A stretch of 64,000 bases of DNA, taken from the NCBI GenBank assembly GCA_964597045.1, contig CAZQWE010000003.1, positions 218,985-282,984 of the forward strand, given 5' to 3'. The position numbers and the translations under genes were made by a program. Below, in pieces: positions 49,728-58,302 of this stretch. This DNA is from UBA9655 sp964597045 (GTDB lineage Bacteria; Pseudomonadota; Alphaproteobacteria; UBA9655). The notes under the pieces are model-generated. The model saw nothing but the letters and a program-made list of their open reading frames with translations. It did no database searches and was not told the DNA's origin. How positions within the stretch are numbered: the first letter of the stretch is position 1; each line of letters opens with the position of its first letter.

Positions 49728-50589
49728 GCTCATTGATGGTCGCAAACTGGCAGATGAACTCAAAACAAAGTTATTTATACTTGCACAGAATCTGGAACGT
49801 GAAACGGGCATAAGGCCTTGTTTAGCTGTTATTAGAGTAGGCGAAAATCCTTCGAGTCTGATGTACGTAAGAACTAAAGGAAGGCAAGCTGAGTCTATCG
49901 GTTATGATTTCGAAGAACATTGGTTCCCTGAAGATACAACTTTCCAACAAGTTGAAGATTGTATTCACCTTTTAAATGAAACAGAGAGGGTTCATGGAAT
50001 CATTCTGCAACTTCCATTGCCGAACCATCTTGATAAACTCCACCTCCTTTCATCCATCAATCCAGAGAAAGATGTTGATGGTTTACATCCTCTCAACTCA
50101 GGTAAATTATCTCAAGGAGTAAGGGGCGGGTTTGTTCCGTGCACACCATTAGGTTGCTTCTCACTAATAAAAACAGTTCATACAACTATTGAGGGTAAAA
50201 GCATTTGTATGGTAGGTTCTTCCCTATTGGTTGGCCGACCTCTTGCCATGTTACTCTTAAATCATCGAGCTACAGTATCGTTAGCAAATTCGAAAACACT
50301 GGACTTACGGTCGTTATGTAAGACGGCGGATATTTTAATCGTAGCCATTGGGAAGCCACAGTTCATTCAAGGAGAGTGGATAAAAGAAGGGGCGACGGTC
50401 ATTGATGTGGGTATCAATCGTCTACCTTCAGGTGAAATTGTGGGTGATGTTAATTTTGATCAGGCCTTCTTAAGGGCAGGAGCGATAACACCTGTTCCTG
50501 GCGGCGTTGGGCCGATGACGGTGGCTTGCCTTTTACGAAACACACTGGAGGCTGCTTACCATCATGCGTCTCAACCTTTTCCCCTTTAA
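49720..50589 (+). CDS. folD: Methylene-THF dehydrogenase/methenyl-THF cyclohydrolase
   Basis: A 289-residue bifunctional enzyme of one-carbon metabolism using NADP. Recognisable are the catalytic Y-x3-K (YVRTK, about 49-53), ILQLPLPNHLD, DVDGLHPLNSGKL, PCTPLG, the nucleotide-binding MVGSSLLVGRPLAMLL, and TPVPGGVGPMT near the end. The start is a GTG that overlaps the yggT stop by eight bases (SKLIDGRKLA). Downstream, comF begins 26 bases inside folD. yggT-folD-comF form a tight rightward operon. Confidence 0.96.
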   Translation: MSKLIDGRKLADELKTKLFILAQNLERETGIRPCLAVIRVGENPSSLMYVRTKGRQAESIGYDFEEHWFPEDTTFQQVEDCIHLLNETERVHGIILQLPLPNHLDKLHLLSSINPEKDVDGLHPLNSGKLSQGVRGGFVPCTPLGCFSLIKTVHTTIEGKSICMVGSSLLVGRPLAMLLLNHRATVSLANSKTLDLRSLCKTADILIVAIGKPQFIQGEWIKEGATVIDVGINRLPSGEIVGDVNFDQAFLRAGAITPVPGGVGPMTVACLLRNTLEAAYHHASQPFPL

Positions 50590-51304
50590 GAAGTTTTTGG
50601 ATCTTCTCATCCCGAGAAGATGCATTAAATGTGGGACAATTGTTGAGAATTATGAAGGTTTATGCCCATCTTGCTGGCCTCTCATTTCCTTTATCACAAA
50701 ACCCATATGCATATGTTGTGGCCTCCCTTTTGAGTTTGATATTGATGAAGACGCGTTATGTGGGGGATGTTCACATTCACCTCCCTATTTTGTAAAGGCC
50801 CGCTCAGCCTTTATCTATAACGAAGACAGTAAAGATTTGATATTAAGGTTTAAACACACAGATAACCTTAATTTAGCAAAAGTGTTTGGTCAGTGGATGG
50901 CGCCCTTATATAATGAAGAAAAGACTCCCATCTGTATTCCTGTTCCTTTGCATTGGACACGTCTTTTTACGAGGACTTTTAATCAAGCGGCTTTGCTGGC
51001 TATTGAAGTATCAAAGAATAATAAGTGGGAATATGCACCAACCTTATTATACAGAAATAAGAGAACCAGAGTTCAAGGACATGACTCAAAGGAAAAACGA
51101 CTCAAAAATGTTGAGGGAGTTTTTAGTGTATACAAGAATAAATCTCAAAAGATTAAGGGGCGCTCAGTTGTATTAGTAGATGATGTATACACAACAGGGG
51201 CAACATTAAATGCCTGCTCCAAAGCTCTACTTAAAGCAGGCGCTAAAGAAGTCCATGCCATTACAGTTGGAAGAGTAATAAAATCGAGGCACTTGGAGCT
51301 TTAA
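50564..51304 (+). CDS. comF: ComF-family phosphoribosyltransferase-like competence protein
   Basis: A 246-residue protein. The N-terminal double zinc-ribbon has eight Cys in pairs (CIKCGTI, CPSCW, CICCGL, CGGC). The C-terminal PRTase domain has the PRPP loop VVLVDDVYTTGATLN (about 204-218) and RTRVQGHDSKEKRLKNVEG before it. ComF members are needed for transformation in Gram-positive and some Gram-negative species by an unclear mechanism. The start overlaps folD by 26 bases; the stop overlaps the convergent amine oxidase by four. Confidence 0.93.
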   Translation: MRLNLFPFKKFLDLLIPRRCIKCGTIVENYEGLCPSCWPLISFITKPICICCGLPFEFDIDEDALCGGCSHSPPYFVKARSAFIYNEDSKDLILRFKHTDNLNLAKVFGQWMAPLYNEEKTPICIPVPLHWTRLFTRTFNQAALLAIEVSKNNKWEYAPTLLYRNKRTRVQGHDSKEKRLKNVEGVFSVYKNKSQKIKGRSVVLVDDVYTTGATLNACSKALLKAGAKEVHAITVGRVIKSRHLEL

Positions 51305-52686
51305 GCTTTTAAGGCTTTGAAAATCAAGCGAGCCGCTCTGTCACCCGATTCAATTGCGCCCTCCATTGTCCCAAAAGCGTCCAGAATTGTTGTATGTTCT
51401 CCAGCAAAAAAGATTTTGTTCTCAATGGGTTTGAAGATTTTTCTTACCTTTTCATCTTGAAAGTCTTCAACCTCACTCAGCCAAGTGGCTGTACCAGGTG
51501 CGCGATTGAGGTAGGAGCCTTTAGAGTAAGGATCTTGAGCCCAGCTTTTATAAACACATTCTTTATAAACAACGTATTGACTGTCTTTTGCCTGCACAAG
51601 TTCCTTTGAATGGAATGTTACTTTCTCATTTAGGGATCTTAGGATTTTCTTTGCTTGATCCAGGAAAGTGTGGGCTTGCTTTAAATTTACGATTCCATTT
51701 TCCCCCCCAAGATAGATGGTTCTTACTGAATCTTCAAAGTTAGTCCAGCTCACCATTTTGGGAGTTGAAAAAATGTCTTGCACAGCATCTATTAAAGAAT
51801 AAGGAAAAAGAATTTTAGCATTCGTTCCATATTGAAGTTCTTTAAGACGTTCTAAAGTTGTTTGAGGTATTACATCCGTTGATATAGCCACATCCTCAAA
51901 AATGGAACAAGGAATGGCCATAAGAAGAATATCAGTTTGAATGTTATGCTCATTATTAAATTTAAGATTAATCTTTCCATCGACTTTTGATATGGACGTT
52001 AACTCTTGACCATAATTAATTTTGTTTCTAAGGCCCGCATTTAACGCGAGGGGAAGTTGAGCGTTGCCTCCCTTTAGCGACAACCAATTGATAGTTGGTG
52101 GAGTGCCATTGTGAGCTTCTTTCATGGATTCAATAAAGAATGAACTCAGCTTATAAAGTGAATCGTAGGAGGATGAATCCAATTGTATGGGAGCGGATCC
52201 TTCGTAGTTTGTGATGGCGCCTTTAAAAATCAATTGAATATCTTCATCCTCATAAACTCCCTTGATCACTTCTTCAAGATTGGAAGCCGTAGAGGCAACT
52301 TGTCGCATCCTATCCAGCAATCCATCAGTGTTTCTCTGATTCCATAAAATTTCAAAAAGAGGGTACGTTTCCTCGCCATAAACGTATAAAGGGTAGAAGG
52401 GATGGCTGTAATTAAGAGGAACAAGTCCAAGGTCACGGATTAATTTAAGACTATGGTTGGGTTCACCCCCATCGAGAAAATTCTTGCCTCCAAGCTCTTC
52501 AAAGTTTCTGCCAACTTGAGCTGTTAGAATTCGTCCCCCAGGTCTATGACGTGCTTCGTAAATATCTACAAGATAACCCATTTCTTGTAGACGGTATGCC
52601 GCCGTTAGGCCCGCAAGTCCAGCGCCAATAACACTAATCCTTGTCTTGTTAGAATCCATTTTTTTAAAGAGGCTTGACTCTTCCAT
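51301..52686 (-). CDS. FAD-dependent amine oxidase
   Basis: A 461-residue flavin monoamine oxidase-type enzyme. FAD binding is by the N-terminal Rossmann motif VIGAGLAGLTAAYRL (about 19-33) with the closing Glu in DIYEARHRPGGRI. The C-terminal substrate/FAD part ends IFFAGEHTTILDAFGTMEGAIESGDRAA, the characteristic Fl_amine_oxid finish. The substrate could be a polyamine, an amino acid or a monoamine. AGGAG lies in the last codons of the upstream marR, one base gap, so it is co-translated with it. Confidence 0.92.
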   Translation of the reverse strand: MEESSLFKKMDSNKTRISVIGAGLAGLTAAYRLQEMGYLVDIYEARHRPGGRILTAQVGRNFEELGGKNFLDGGEPNHSLKLIRDLGLVPLNYSHPFYPLYVYGEETYPLFEILWNQRNTDGLLDRMRQVASTASNLEEVIKGVYEDEDIQLIFKGAITNYEGSAPIQLDSSSYDSLYKLSSFFIESMKEAHNGTPPTINWLSLKGGNAQLPLALNAGLRNKINYGQELTSISKVDGKINLKFNNEHNIQTDILLMAIPCSIFEDVAISTDVIPQTTLERLKELQYGTNAKILFPYSLIDAVQDIFSTPKMVSWTNFEDSVRTIYLGGENGIVNLKQAHTFLDQAKKILRSLNEKVTFHSKELVQAKDSQYVVYKECVYKSWAQDPYSKGSYLNRAPGTATWLSEVEDFQDEKVRKIFKPIENKIFFAGEHTTILDAFGTMEGAIESGDRAARLIFKALKA

Positions 52687-52687
52687 G

Positions 52688-53164
52688 TTACTCCTGTTCT
52701 TGCTTCAAAATCACTTTATTGAGTTGTATTGTGAGGCCTTTTTGTTCTTTCTTATCTAATACTTTAAAGAACTCAATATCAACTCGTTCGATCATTGGAA
52801 CGAGTTGTGCTGCTAAATTTCGGCCTGCAACCGTCAAATAAACAGACTTAGCCCTTGAATCTTTTGCATTTTCAGATCGCTTAACCAGCCCTTGACTTGC
52901 TAATATTTTTAATGATTTTGATATGGTCATTTTATCGAGTTTTGACCAATTTGCAATAATGACTTGAGTCGGATGCTGTTTTGTTTTTTCAAACCATAAT
53001 AAAATAGCAAGAACCACAAATTGGGCATGAGATATATCATAAGGATCGAGGGCTTTTTTGACCAATCGTTGCCATATAATTGTGGTTTGCCATAACAAAA
53101 ATCCAGGACTATCTTCAGGTTTTTCGACACTGAATACTGAACTTGTTTCACCTTTCTTTTGCAA
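52688..53164 (-). CDS. MarR-family transcriptional regulator
   Basis: A 158-residue winged-helix regulator. It has the MarR order: dimerisation helix with SHAQFVVLAILLWF, recognition helix region KLDKMTISKSLKILASQGLVKRSENAKDSRAKSVYLTVAGR (about 78-118, with the D-x-R wing), and the C-terminal dimer helix. The start is a TTG at 53164, overlapping the end of the SRPBCC gene by 17 bases; no in-frame ATG lies nearby. Very likely it regulates its own operon with the SRPBCC and amine oxidase genes. Confidence 0.9.
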   Translation of the reverse strand: MQKKGETSSVFSVEKPEDSPGFLLWQTTIIWQRLVKKALDPYDISHAQFVVLAILLWFEKTKQHPTQVIIANWSKLDKMTISKSLKILASQGLVKRSENAKDSRAKSVYLTVAGRNLAAQLVPMIERVDIEFFKVLDKKEQKGLTIQLNKVILKQEQE

Positions 53165-53567
53165 GTTTAACTAAAGCCTCCATTTGATCTGGCAATGTAT
53201 CCACAATACCTCGAGCGACCAATTTTATCCAAATAAATTTCAGTGGACCTGTCACTTTAATTGAAGTTGTTAAGCGAACGCCTTCCTTCAACTCTTCGAT
53301 TTCATGAGAACCATAGAGCTTTGCCCCAAAGAATTTATAAAGATCAGTGTACTTTCTCTTTTCTTCTACTTCCACAAGTTGAAGATTAATTTCGGACATG
53401 CCTTTTGGTTTTATAAAAAAGTAATTTCCTACAGCAAAAGGACTATCAATCCTTCCATGCTCAATGTCATTGTCCCATTTGTGCCAATTATTGACGTCTT
53501 TCCATAAATCCCAAATTTTTTCTTTGGTGATATTATTGTATACTTGAGAATGCTTTCTTATCCACAT
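53148..53567 (-). CDS. SRPBCC (polyketide cyclase/START-like) protein
   Basis: A 139-residue single START-like domain. It starts with the family pattern YNNITKEKIWDLWKDVNNWHKWDNDIEHGRID and carries GNYFFIKPKGM and EEVRLTTSIKVTGP-type strands before a long C-terminal helix (VDTLPDQMEALVKLAKER). It probably binds a hydrophobic or aromatic ligand. It leads an operon with marR and amine oxidase, so a role with that enzyme's substrate or product, or as a sensor adaptor, is possible. Confidence 0.85.
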   Translation of the reverse strand: MWIRKHSQVYNNITKEKIWDLWKDVNNWHKWDNDIEHGRIDSPFAVGNYFFIKPKGMSEINLQLVEVEEKRKYTDLYKFFGAKLYGSHEIEELKEGVRLTTSIKVTGPLKFIWIKLVARGIVDTLPDQMEALVKLAKER

Positions 53568-53579
53568 GAGTGACTCCTT

Positions 53580-53612
53580 TAGTAAATATAGATATTATAT
53601 ACAAGTTTACTA
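53580..53612 (-). promoter_or_regulatory. Promoter with inverted-repeat operator of the SRPBCC-marR operon
   Basis: TAGTAAA (53580-53586) and TTTACTA (53606-53612) are perfect inverted arms 19 bases apart. A TATAAT on the minus strand (53599-53594) lies between them. An arrangement like this around the -10 box is typical for autoregulated MarR promoters. Confidence 0.55.
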
Positions 53613-53874
53613 TAAAATCAATCTCCGATTTATCTTTAAAAACAGATGGTTAATATAATGGGTTGCTGGTCATATAGATTGCTTATAGAAGATCTTTACA
53701 TTCTGAATTGAGATGTTTAAGGTAAGATGGAGTATGATTTTATTATTACAAAGAAGCTATATTTAATGCTAATATAGTCTTTACGTTAGATTTTTTTAAT
53801 ATTTTTAAAAAAAGTATTGCAATCATCATTTAATTGTAGTAATAAGACTTCGAATCTAACAAAGGAAACTTGAA
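53613..53874. other. Intergenic region between divergent operon and mucR
   Basis: No gene seen; AT-rich. The mucR promoter lies at its right end. Confidence 0.4.
53817..53845 (+). promoter_or_regulatory. Putative mucR promoter
   Basis: TTGCAA at 53817-53822, 17 bases, then TAATAA at 53840-53845, 30 bases before the ATG. Confidence 0.5.
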
Positions 53875-54300
53875 ATGACTGAAAGAAATGAAAATTTAGA
53901 ACTTATGGCAATGGTTGCTGAAGTGGTTGCGGCTTATGTTTCTAACAATGAAATATCCACCGACGAGCTTCCTGCGTTTATGCGCCAAGTCCAAAACAGC
54001 TTGTGCAGCGTAAGCTCCAAGCAATCTTATATGCTCACAACCCGTACAGAGCCAGCGGTACCCGTTGAAGATTCTGTTCAACCTGAGTACATCGTATGTC
54101 TTGAAGACGGTAAGCGGATGAAGATGCTAAAGCGTCATCTCAGAACATCATACAATATGACACCTGAGCAATACCGTGAGCGTTGGAATCTTCCAGCTTC
54201 TTACCCAATGGTTGCTCCTAACTACGCAAAGCGTCGTCAGAATATTGCTAAGTCCATTGGTCTTGGAACCCATCGTAAAGGTTCAAAGAAAGCGGCTTAA
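53875..54300 (+). CDS. mucR: Ros/MucR-family zinc-finger transcriptional regulator
   Basis: A 141-residue MucR/Ros-type regulator, a family nearly confined to alphaproteobacteria. An N-terminal oligomerisation part (about 1-35) comes first. The DNA-binding domain (about 70-130) reads YIVCLEDGKRMKMLKRHLRTSYNMTPEQYRERWNLP. Most relatives have RHLRTHY at the second zinc-ligand position; here the His is replaced by Ser (RTSY), so zinc binding may be altered or lost. MucR proteins act as H-NS-like global silencers of surface and virulence genes. A strong terminator follows. Confidence 0.93.
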   Translation: MTERNENLELMAMVAEVVAAYVSNNEISTDELPAFMRQVQNSLCSVSSKQSYMLTTRTEPAVPVEDSVQPEYIVCLEDGKRMKMLKRHLRTSYNMTPEQYRERWNLPASYPMVAPNYAKRRQNIAKSIGLGTHRKGSKKAA

Positions 54301-54316
54301 TAGGCTTTGAAACCAT

Positions 54317-54348
54317 AAAAACCGGTGCCTATAGGCACCGGTTTTTTT
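54317..54348 (+). terminator. Rho-independent terminator after mucR
   Basis: AACCGGTGCC and GGCACCGGTT pair perfectly around TATA, then TTTTTTT. Confidence 0.92.
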
Positions 54349-54366
54349 GTTGTCTATAGAATCCCC

Positions 54367-54395
54367 TTGAACGATTCGTCTCTGTCCGCTAGCTT
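54367..54395 (+). promoter_or_regulatory. Putative promoter of tRNA-Ser
   Basis: TTGAAC at 54367-54372, 17 bases, then TAGCTT at 54390-54395, ten bases before the tRNA. Confidence 0.4.
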
Positions 54396-54404
54396 CACTT
54401 CCAA

Positions 54405-54494
54405 GGAGGGGTGCCGGAGTGGTCGAACGGGGCGGTCTCGAAAACCGTTGTGTGCGAAAGCGTACCGTGGGTTCGAATCCCACCCCCTCCGCCA
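54405..54494 (+). tRNA. tRNA-Ser (anticodon CGA)
   Basis: The acceptor GGAGGGG pairs with CCCCTCC. The anticodon arm GCGGT-CTCGAAA-ACCGT holds CGA. A long variable arm (TGTGTGCGAAAGCGTACC) marks a class II tRNA, the T-arm has GGTTCGAATCC, and CCA is encoded at the end. Unlike the Gly and Leu tRNAs here, no palindromic repeat follows. Confidence 0.97.
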
Positions 54495-54615
54495 GTTTCA
54501 AAGGGTCCGTTCCGGATTTCTTTTTCCCCCGTCCCTAAACTACCTGGTATTGGAATTAAAAACGTATAAACATTTTCAAATAAGTGGCTATAAGACTGAA
54601 GCCTTATGGTGGTAC

Positions 54616-55170
54616 TTATTTATCAACAGGTTGATTCTTAGGTATCAAAGTCTTCATTTCAGTCTCAGTTTCCATGAGTTTCAAAATATGGGCGGGTGGC
54701 GATGGAAAGTCCTTTACGTCTGGAAAGGATTTGAAAAATTCATGGGGGGAAACCATACCCTTGCCAGGAATATACACACCAGACTTTTCTATGGAATGAC
54801 AAACGACAAAACCATCTTTGATGAATTTATAGTCCCAATAGAGCACCTGCTCATCCATACAAATAATCTCAATTTTTAAGGTAAATCTATCGAAAAGTCT
54901 AAGTGGCTTTCTAAAACGATAAAAGGTTGAGCTCTTTCTAGGCTCTCCTCCTATAGCTCTCATATGGTGAAACATACCTGCCTGAATCATAAACTGAATT
55001 ACCGCAATGTCCATAAAGGATGCATAGCGAGCGTTATTCATGTGCATAACAAAGTCTATATCTGTCGGTAATACGTGGAATGAAAGCTCTAGTGGTTTAT
55101 GCGGATCAATTGTTTTTCTTCGCAGAAGAGTCCAAATAATGTTTATTAAAAATCTAAAATATAAAATCAT
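54616..55170 (-). CDS. THEM6-like acyl-CoA thioesterase (4HBT fold)
   Basis: A 184-residue hot-dog-fold protein. After a short N-terminal membrane-like helix (MILYFRFLINIIWTLLRRK) comes the 4HBT_2 domain: SFHVLPTDIDFVMHMNNARYASFMDIA, with the Asp and the HMNNARY motif that marks this thioesterase type. Expected to hydrolyse acyl-CoA thioesters; the substrate is unknown. The start at 55170 is preferred; a GTG nine codons upstream would add residues unlike the family. Confidence 0.85.
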   Translation of the reverse strand: MILYFRFLINIIWTLLRRKTIDPHKPLELSFHVLPTDIDFVMHMNNARYASFMDIAVIQFMIQAGMFHHMRAIGGEPRKSSTFYRFRKPLRLFDRFTLKIEIICMDEQVLYWDYKFIKDGFVVCHSIEKSGVYIPGKGMVSPHEFFKSFPDVKDFPSPPAHILKLMETETEMKTLIPKNQPVDK

Positions 55171-55373
55171 ACCAGCCCATATATACGTTACATACACCCT
55201 ATAAAATCAGATTATCAAAATAGTGTAAAAATGTGGTTAAAGATGGGCATCTTGGGCAATACATGCTTAAGGCTGAGTAATACTTAATAAATATTTCAAA
55301 AGCATTTTCGGTTTAATATTAAATTAAGTGTCTAATGTTACCCTTAAAGTATAAGCTGAAATATGGTTATAGA

Positions 55374-55955
55374 ATGAAGCTATATTACGAACGCGGAACA
55401 AGCTTTTTAGCTATCCGGATTGTGTTAAATGAGATTGGTGTTGATGCTGAATATAAGGCTGTAAACCCAGGTGAAACGTTTGGCCTTGCATTCAAAGGAC
55501 GAGTGCCTGCTCTCGAAATTTCTGACGGCATTATTTTAACAGAAGTTCCCGTGATCCTACAGTATCTTGCTGAAGAGCATAATATGAGAAATCTTCTCCC
55601 CACTTTTGGTGTTATTGGGCGGTATGAGGTTTTGATGTGGCTCTCGTTTATCTCATCAGAGATCGGGTCCAGGTTTCACCAGCTACAAAACCCACAGTCA
55701 CCTTCAACGATACTTATACCTGAAATTCTTTCTCAATTTGAGGTTTGTGACAAACAATTAAGTGATTCACTGTTCTTGTGTGGAGATATCTTTAAATTGC
55801 CTGATTCTCTTTTGTTCGTCATGGTATTTTGGGCGAAGAATAACAGAATCGATCTCTCAAAATTTCCCCATCTTTTAACGTACTATAAGCGTTTAAAAAC
55901 AAGGCCTTCTGTTGCAAAATCCCTTGATCAAGAAGGGCTGTTAAGTCTAGCTTAA
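55374..55955 (+). CDS. Glutathione S-transferase family protein
   Basis: A 193-residue GST. The thioredoxin-like N-domain (about 1-76) has MKLYYERGTSFLAIRIVLNEIG at the start, and GRVPALEISDGIILTEVPVILQYLAEE contains the cis-Pro and the Glu/Val that bind glutathione (S replaced by V before the P). The C-domain is all helical. The catalytic Ser/Cys position reads TSF, so Ser may serve. The frame opens 13 codons earlier; the ATG at 55374 fits the fold. Its end overlaps the convergent dioxygenase by nine bases. Confidence 0.85.
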   Translation: MKLYYERGTSFLAIRIVLNEIGVDAEYKAVNPGETFGLAFKGRVPALEISDGIILTEVPVILQYLAEEHNMRNLLPTFGVIGRYEVLMWLSFISSEIGSRFHQLQNPQSPSTILIPEILSQFEVCDKQLSDSLFLCGDIFKLPDSLLFVMVFWAKNNRIDLSKFPHLLTYYKRLKTRPSVAKSLDQEGLLSLA

Positions 55956-56762
55956 ACTTAAACACCTCATTGAGATTGAAGAGTTTTCAATCCCCTCATA
56001 TTCGAATTTTAAGTGATCGTTTTCTTCACCGGCTCCCAAGGTGTAAAGCAGTGGATACCAATGATCCATACTTGGTATACTCAGTCTACCAGCTTCTGAT
56101 GAAAGTGCATCTTTTACAATAGACTTGTAATCTTTAGATTCAATTTTCTTTTTGACCCAATCATCAAATTCAATGGCCCAACCGTAGGGTTTTGCATCGG
56201 GTGTTCGGTTCATTATACCGAGATTATGAACCAAATTTCCGCTGCCAATAATAAGAACCCCCTTCTCGCGAAGCTTTCTTAATTGCCTCCCCAGTTCGAA
56301 ATGATATTCGGGGGGACGGGCCATATACAGACTTAGCTGTACAACGGGAATGTCAGCTTTGGGATAAATGTGCTTTAGAACTGACCAAGTTCCATGATCG
56401 ATGCCCCACATTTCATCATCTTGAACAATCCTTGGTTTTTGAATGTCCTTGGATATATACGCTGCTAATTCGGGGTTTCCTTTGGCTGGATACTCCACAT
56501 CAAAAAGTTCTTGTGGAAACCCGTAGAAGTCATGAATCGTCTTTGGGTGTGGCATATGGGTAATCCACGTCCCTTCTGTCATCCAATGGGCAGAAATACA
56601 CAAAATTGTCTGTGGTCGGGGCAGTCGTTTCCCTAAAGCAGCCATTGAACGGGTGAAAGCATTATCAAGGATTGCATTCATGGGATTGCCATGACCAATA
56701 AAGATGACCGGCAGACGTTCTGACGATTTATTATTAGATAAGGAAGATAGGGAAGTATTCAT
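55947..56762 (-). CDS. Class III extradiol ring-cleavage dioxygenase (DODA/YgiD-like)
   Basis: A 271-residue LigB-fold enzyme of the 4,5-DOPA dioxygenase type. Metal-binding His residues lie in IFIGHGNPMNA (about 23) and ISAHWMTEG (about 58). VQLSLYMARPPEYHFELGRQLRKLREKGVLIIGSGNLVHNL is diagnostic, and SMDHWYPLLYTLGAG closes the active site. In YgiD the enzyme opens catechol rings of DOPA; the natural substrate here is not known. It reads leftward after the VOC gene, separated by a hairpin. Confidence 0.88.
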   Translation of the reverse strand: MNTSLSSLSNNKSSERLPVIFIGHGNPMNAILDNAFTRSMAALGKRLPRPQTILCISAHWMTEGTWITHMPHPKTIHDFYGFPQELFDVEYPAKGNPELAAYISKDIQKPRIVQDDEMWGIDHGTWSVLKHIYPKADIPVVQLSLYMARPPEYHFELGRQLRKLREKGVLIIGSGNLVHNLGIMNRTPDAKPYGWAIEFDDWVKKKIESKDYKSIVKDALSSEAGRLSIPSMDHWYPLLYTLGAGEENDHLKFEYEGIENSSISMRCLSLS

Positions 56763-56781
56763 AAGATTTTCTCTCTATTCT

Positions 56782-56812
56782 TCCCCACCACCACTTGAAA
56801 GTGGAGGTGGTG
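56782..56812 (-). other. Intergenic hairpin between VOC and dioxygenase genes
   Basis: CCACCACCACTT and AGTGGAGGTGG pair (one mismatch) around GAA. There is no T-run in the minus direction, so it is more likely an RNA stability or processing element than a terminator. Confidence 0.4.
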
Positions 56813-56830
56813 AGGTGAAAGTTTATGTTT

Positions 56831-57235
56831 CTATTCTTCCGTTGTATGACAACAAGCTTCCGTATGCCATCCATTAGGATCGATAATATAAGCAGCATAG
56901 TGACCTGGATAACGTAGACCTGCTCCTCCATTGTCTGTAGCACCAAGCTCTAGACATTTTTTGTGCCATTCCTGTACCCCTTTTGTATCAGCTGATCCAA
57001 AACCAATGTGGAGTCCAGGAGTATTGAAATACTGTCCCTTGTTGTCTGTATCACTTTTCATTTTAAATAACCAAAACTCGACGGCTGTTTTGTCCTTTCG
57101 AGCATATCCAATCACGTCCATATCTCCTGCGTCTCCAGCATAGATACGTGAGTAACCTAAACAGGCAAGGGTTTTGTCGTAATAAATTCCACTCTTTTCT
57201 AAATCTTTTACGGGGATTGATACATGGTCTGTCAT
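56831..57235 (-). CDS. VOC-family (glyoxalase/dioxygenase fold) protein
   Basis: A 134-residue vicinal-oxygen-chelate domain. It begins TDHVSIPVKDLEKSGIYYDKTLACLGY, the common VOC opening with a metal His, and ends HYAAYIIDPNGWHTEACCHTTEE with the last ligand Glu. The middle HIGFGSADTKGVQEWHKKCLELGATDNGG is typical of lactoylglutathione lyase-like members of unknown function. The ATG at 57235 has AAGGAG seven bases upstream; an earlier start at 57307 would add a basic tail without support. Confidence 0.88.
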   Translation of the reverse strand: MTDHVSIPVKDLEKSGIYYDKTLACLGYSRIYAGDAGDMDVIGYARKDKTAVEFWLFKMKSDTDNKGQYFNTPGLHIGFGSADTKGVQEWHKKCLELGATDNGGAGLRYPGHYAAYIIDPNGWHTEACCHTTEE

Positions 57236-57408
57236 TTGCGTCTCCTTTTTTGGTTCTAATGATTTTTTCTGTCTGAGTTTTTTTAACATATAAGAATTAA
57301 TATTCATTTAAGATGAAATTTATAAATTGTTAGGCGTGACCTAAAGTTCTCGCAATTTGCTGAAATTCCTCTTTTATGATAAGATCCTTTAATTGCAGGA
57401 GGTGTTTA

Positions 57409-58248
57409 ATGATCAAGAATATTATGGTTGCCCTTGATGATTCAGAATCAAGTGAATCAGCTAAGAAATTCTCTCAACAATTGGCTAAGGTCCATAAATC
57501 AACGATTACAGGAATTGGTGTTGTAGATGAGATGTGGGTGGCCACTCCAGAAGCCCTTCCTTTAGGAGGTGCGGCGTTTAAAGCAGAGCTTGATGAGAAA
57601 CTGCTAGAGGACGCGAAAAAACGCGTTCATCATCTAGAAAAAACACTTACTGATGAATGTAAGTCTCAAAGTATTCCTTGCAAAGTTATTGATGCCTCTG
57701 GATTTCCCGTGAGTGAAATAGAACAATTTTTGATTGATGCAGACCTGCTTATTATTGGGAAAAATGCTGATTTTCATTTTGGTCAATCAACTGAAACAGC
57801 AGGGTCAGTTAAGCAATTGATAAAGGATAATCCACGACCCGTTATCGTATCTGGTCCAACCTTGCCAAATCAAAGCAGCACGCATGTCGTGGTCGCCTTT
57901 GACGGGACATTTGCTGCTTCTCGATCTTTGCACACGGCTATTCTTTTGGGCATGTTTAAAGGAAAAATAGTTCATATTGTTTATGCAAGCCCTCATGAAA
58001 AAGAAGCTCAAGAAAAAGTAGATGCCGCTATAAAGCTGTGTCAAAATCATGGAATACAAGCCCAACCCCAAGTCGTTATAACAAAAGACAGACCATCAAA
58101 AGCTATTTTGGGGGTCCTTGAGGAAGTTAAGCCTTCTCTCCTTGTTGTGGGAGCTTACGGCCATGGAGGAATTTCTCATTTGTTTTTCGGCTCTTGCGTG
58201 AAGGATCTTCTGCAATCAACGGACGTTCCTATCTTTGTTTATCATTGA
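57409..58248 (+). CDS. Tandem universal stress protein
   Basis: A 279-residue protein of two UspA domains in tandem. The first (about 1-145) begins IKNIMVALDDSESSESAKKF. The second (about 155-279) begins HVVVAFDGTFAASRSLHTA and ends with the ATP-binding pattern VVGAYGHGGISHLFFGSCVKDLLQSTDVPIFVYH. The first domain's glycine loop is degenerate (IGKNADFHFGQSTETAGS), so ATP binding may rest mainly on the second. ATG at 57409 has AGGAGG upstream. Stress survival role by family. Confidence 0.92.
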   Translation: MIKNIMVALDDSESSESAKKFSQQLAKVHKSTITGIGVVDEMWVATPEALPLGGAAFKAELDEKLLEDAKKRVHHLEKTLTDECKSQSIPCKVIDASGFPVSEIEQFLIDADLLIIGKNADFHFGQSTETAGSVKQLIKDNPRPVIVSGPTLPNQSSTHVVVAFDGTFAASRSLHTAILLGMFKGKIVHIVYASPHEKEAQEKVDAAIKLCQNHGIQAQPQVVITKDRPSKAILGVLEEVKPSLLVVGAYGHGGISHLFFGSCVKDLLQSTDVPIFVYH

Positions 58249-58302
58249 TTTTTCTTGAATTTTGTAGTCAATTTGTTAGACTCTTGATAAGAGGTGAGTG
58301 AC

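Noticed and set aside
54325..54879. 184-codon rightward frame
   Set aside because: It lies over the tRNA-Ser gene and antisense to the thioesterase; no ribosome site or family likeness.
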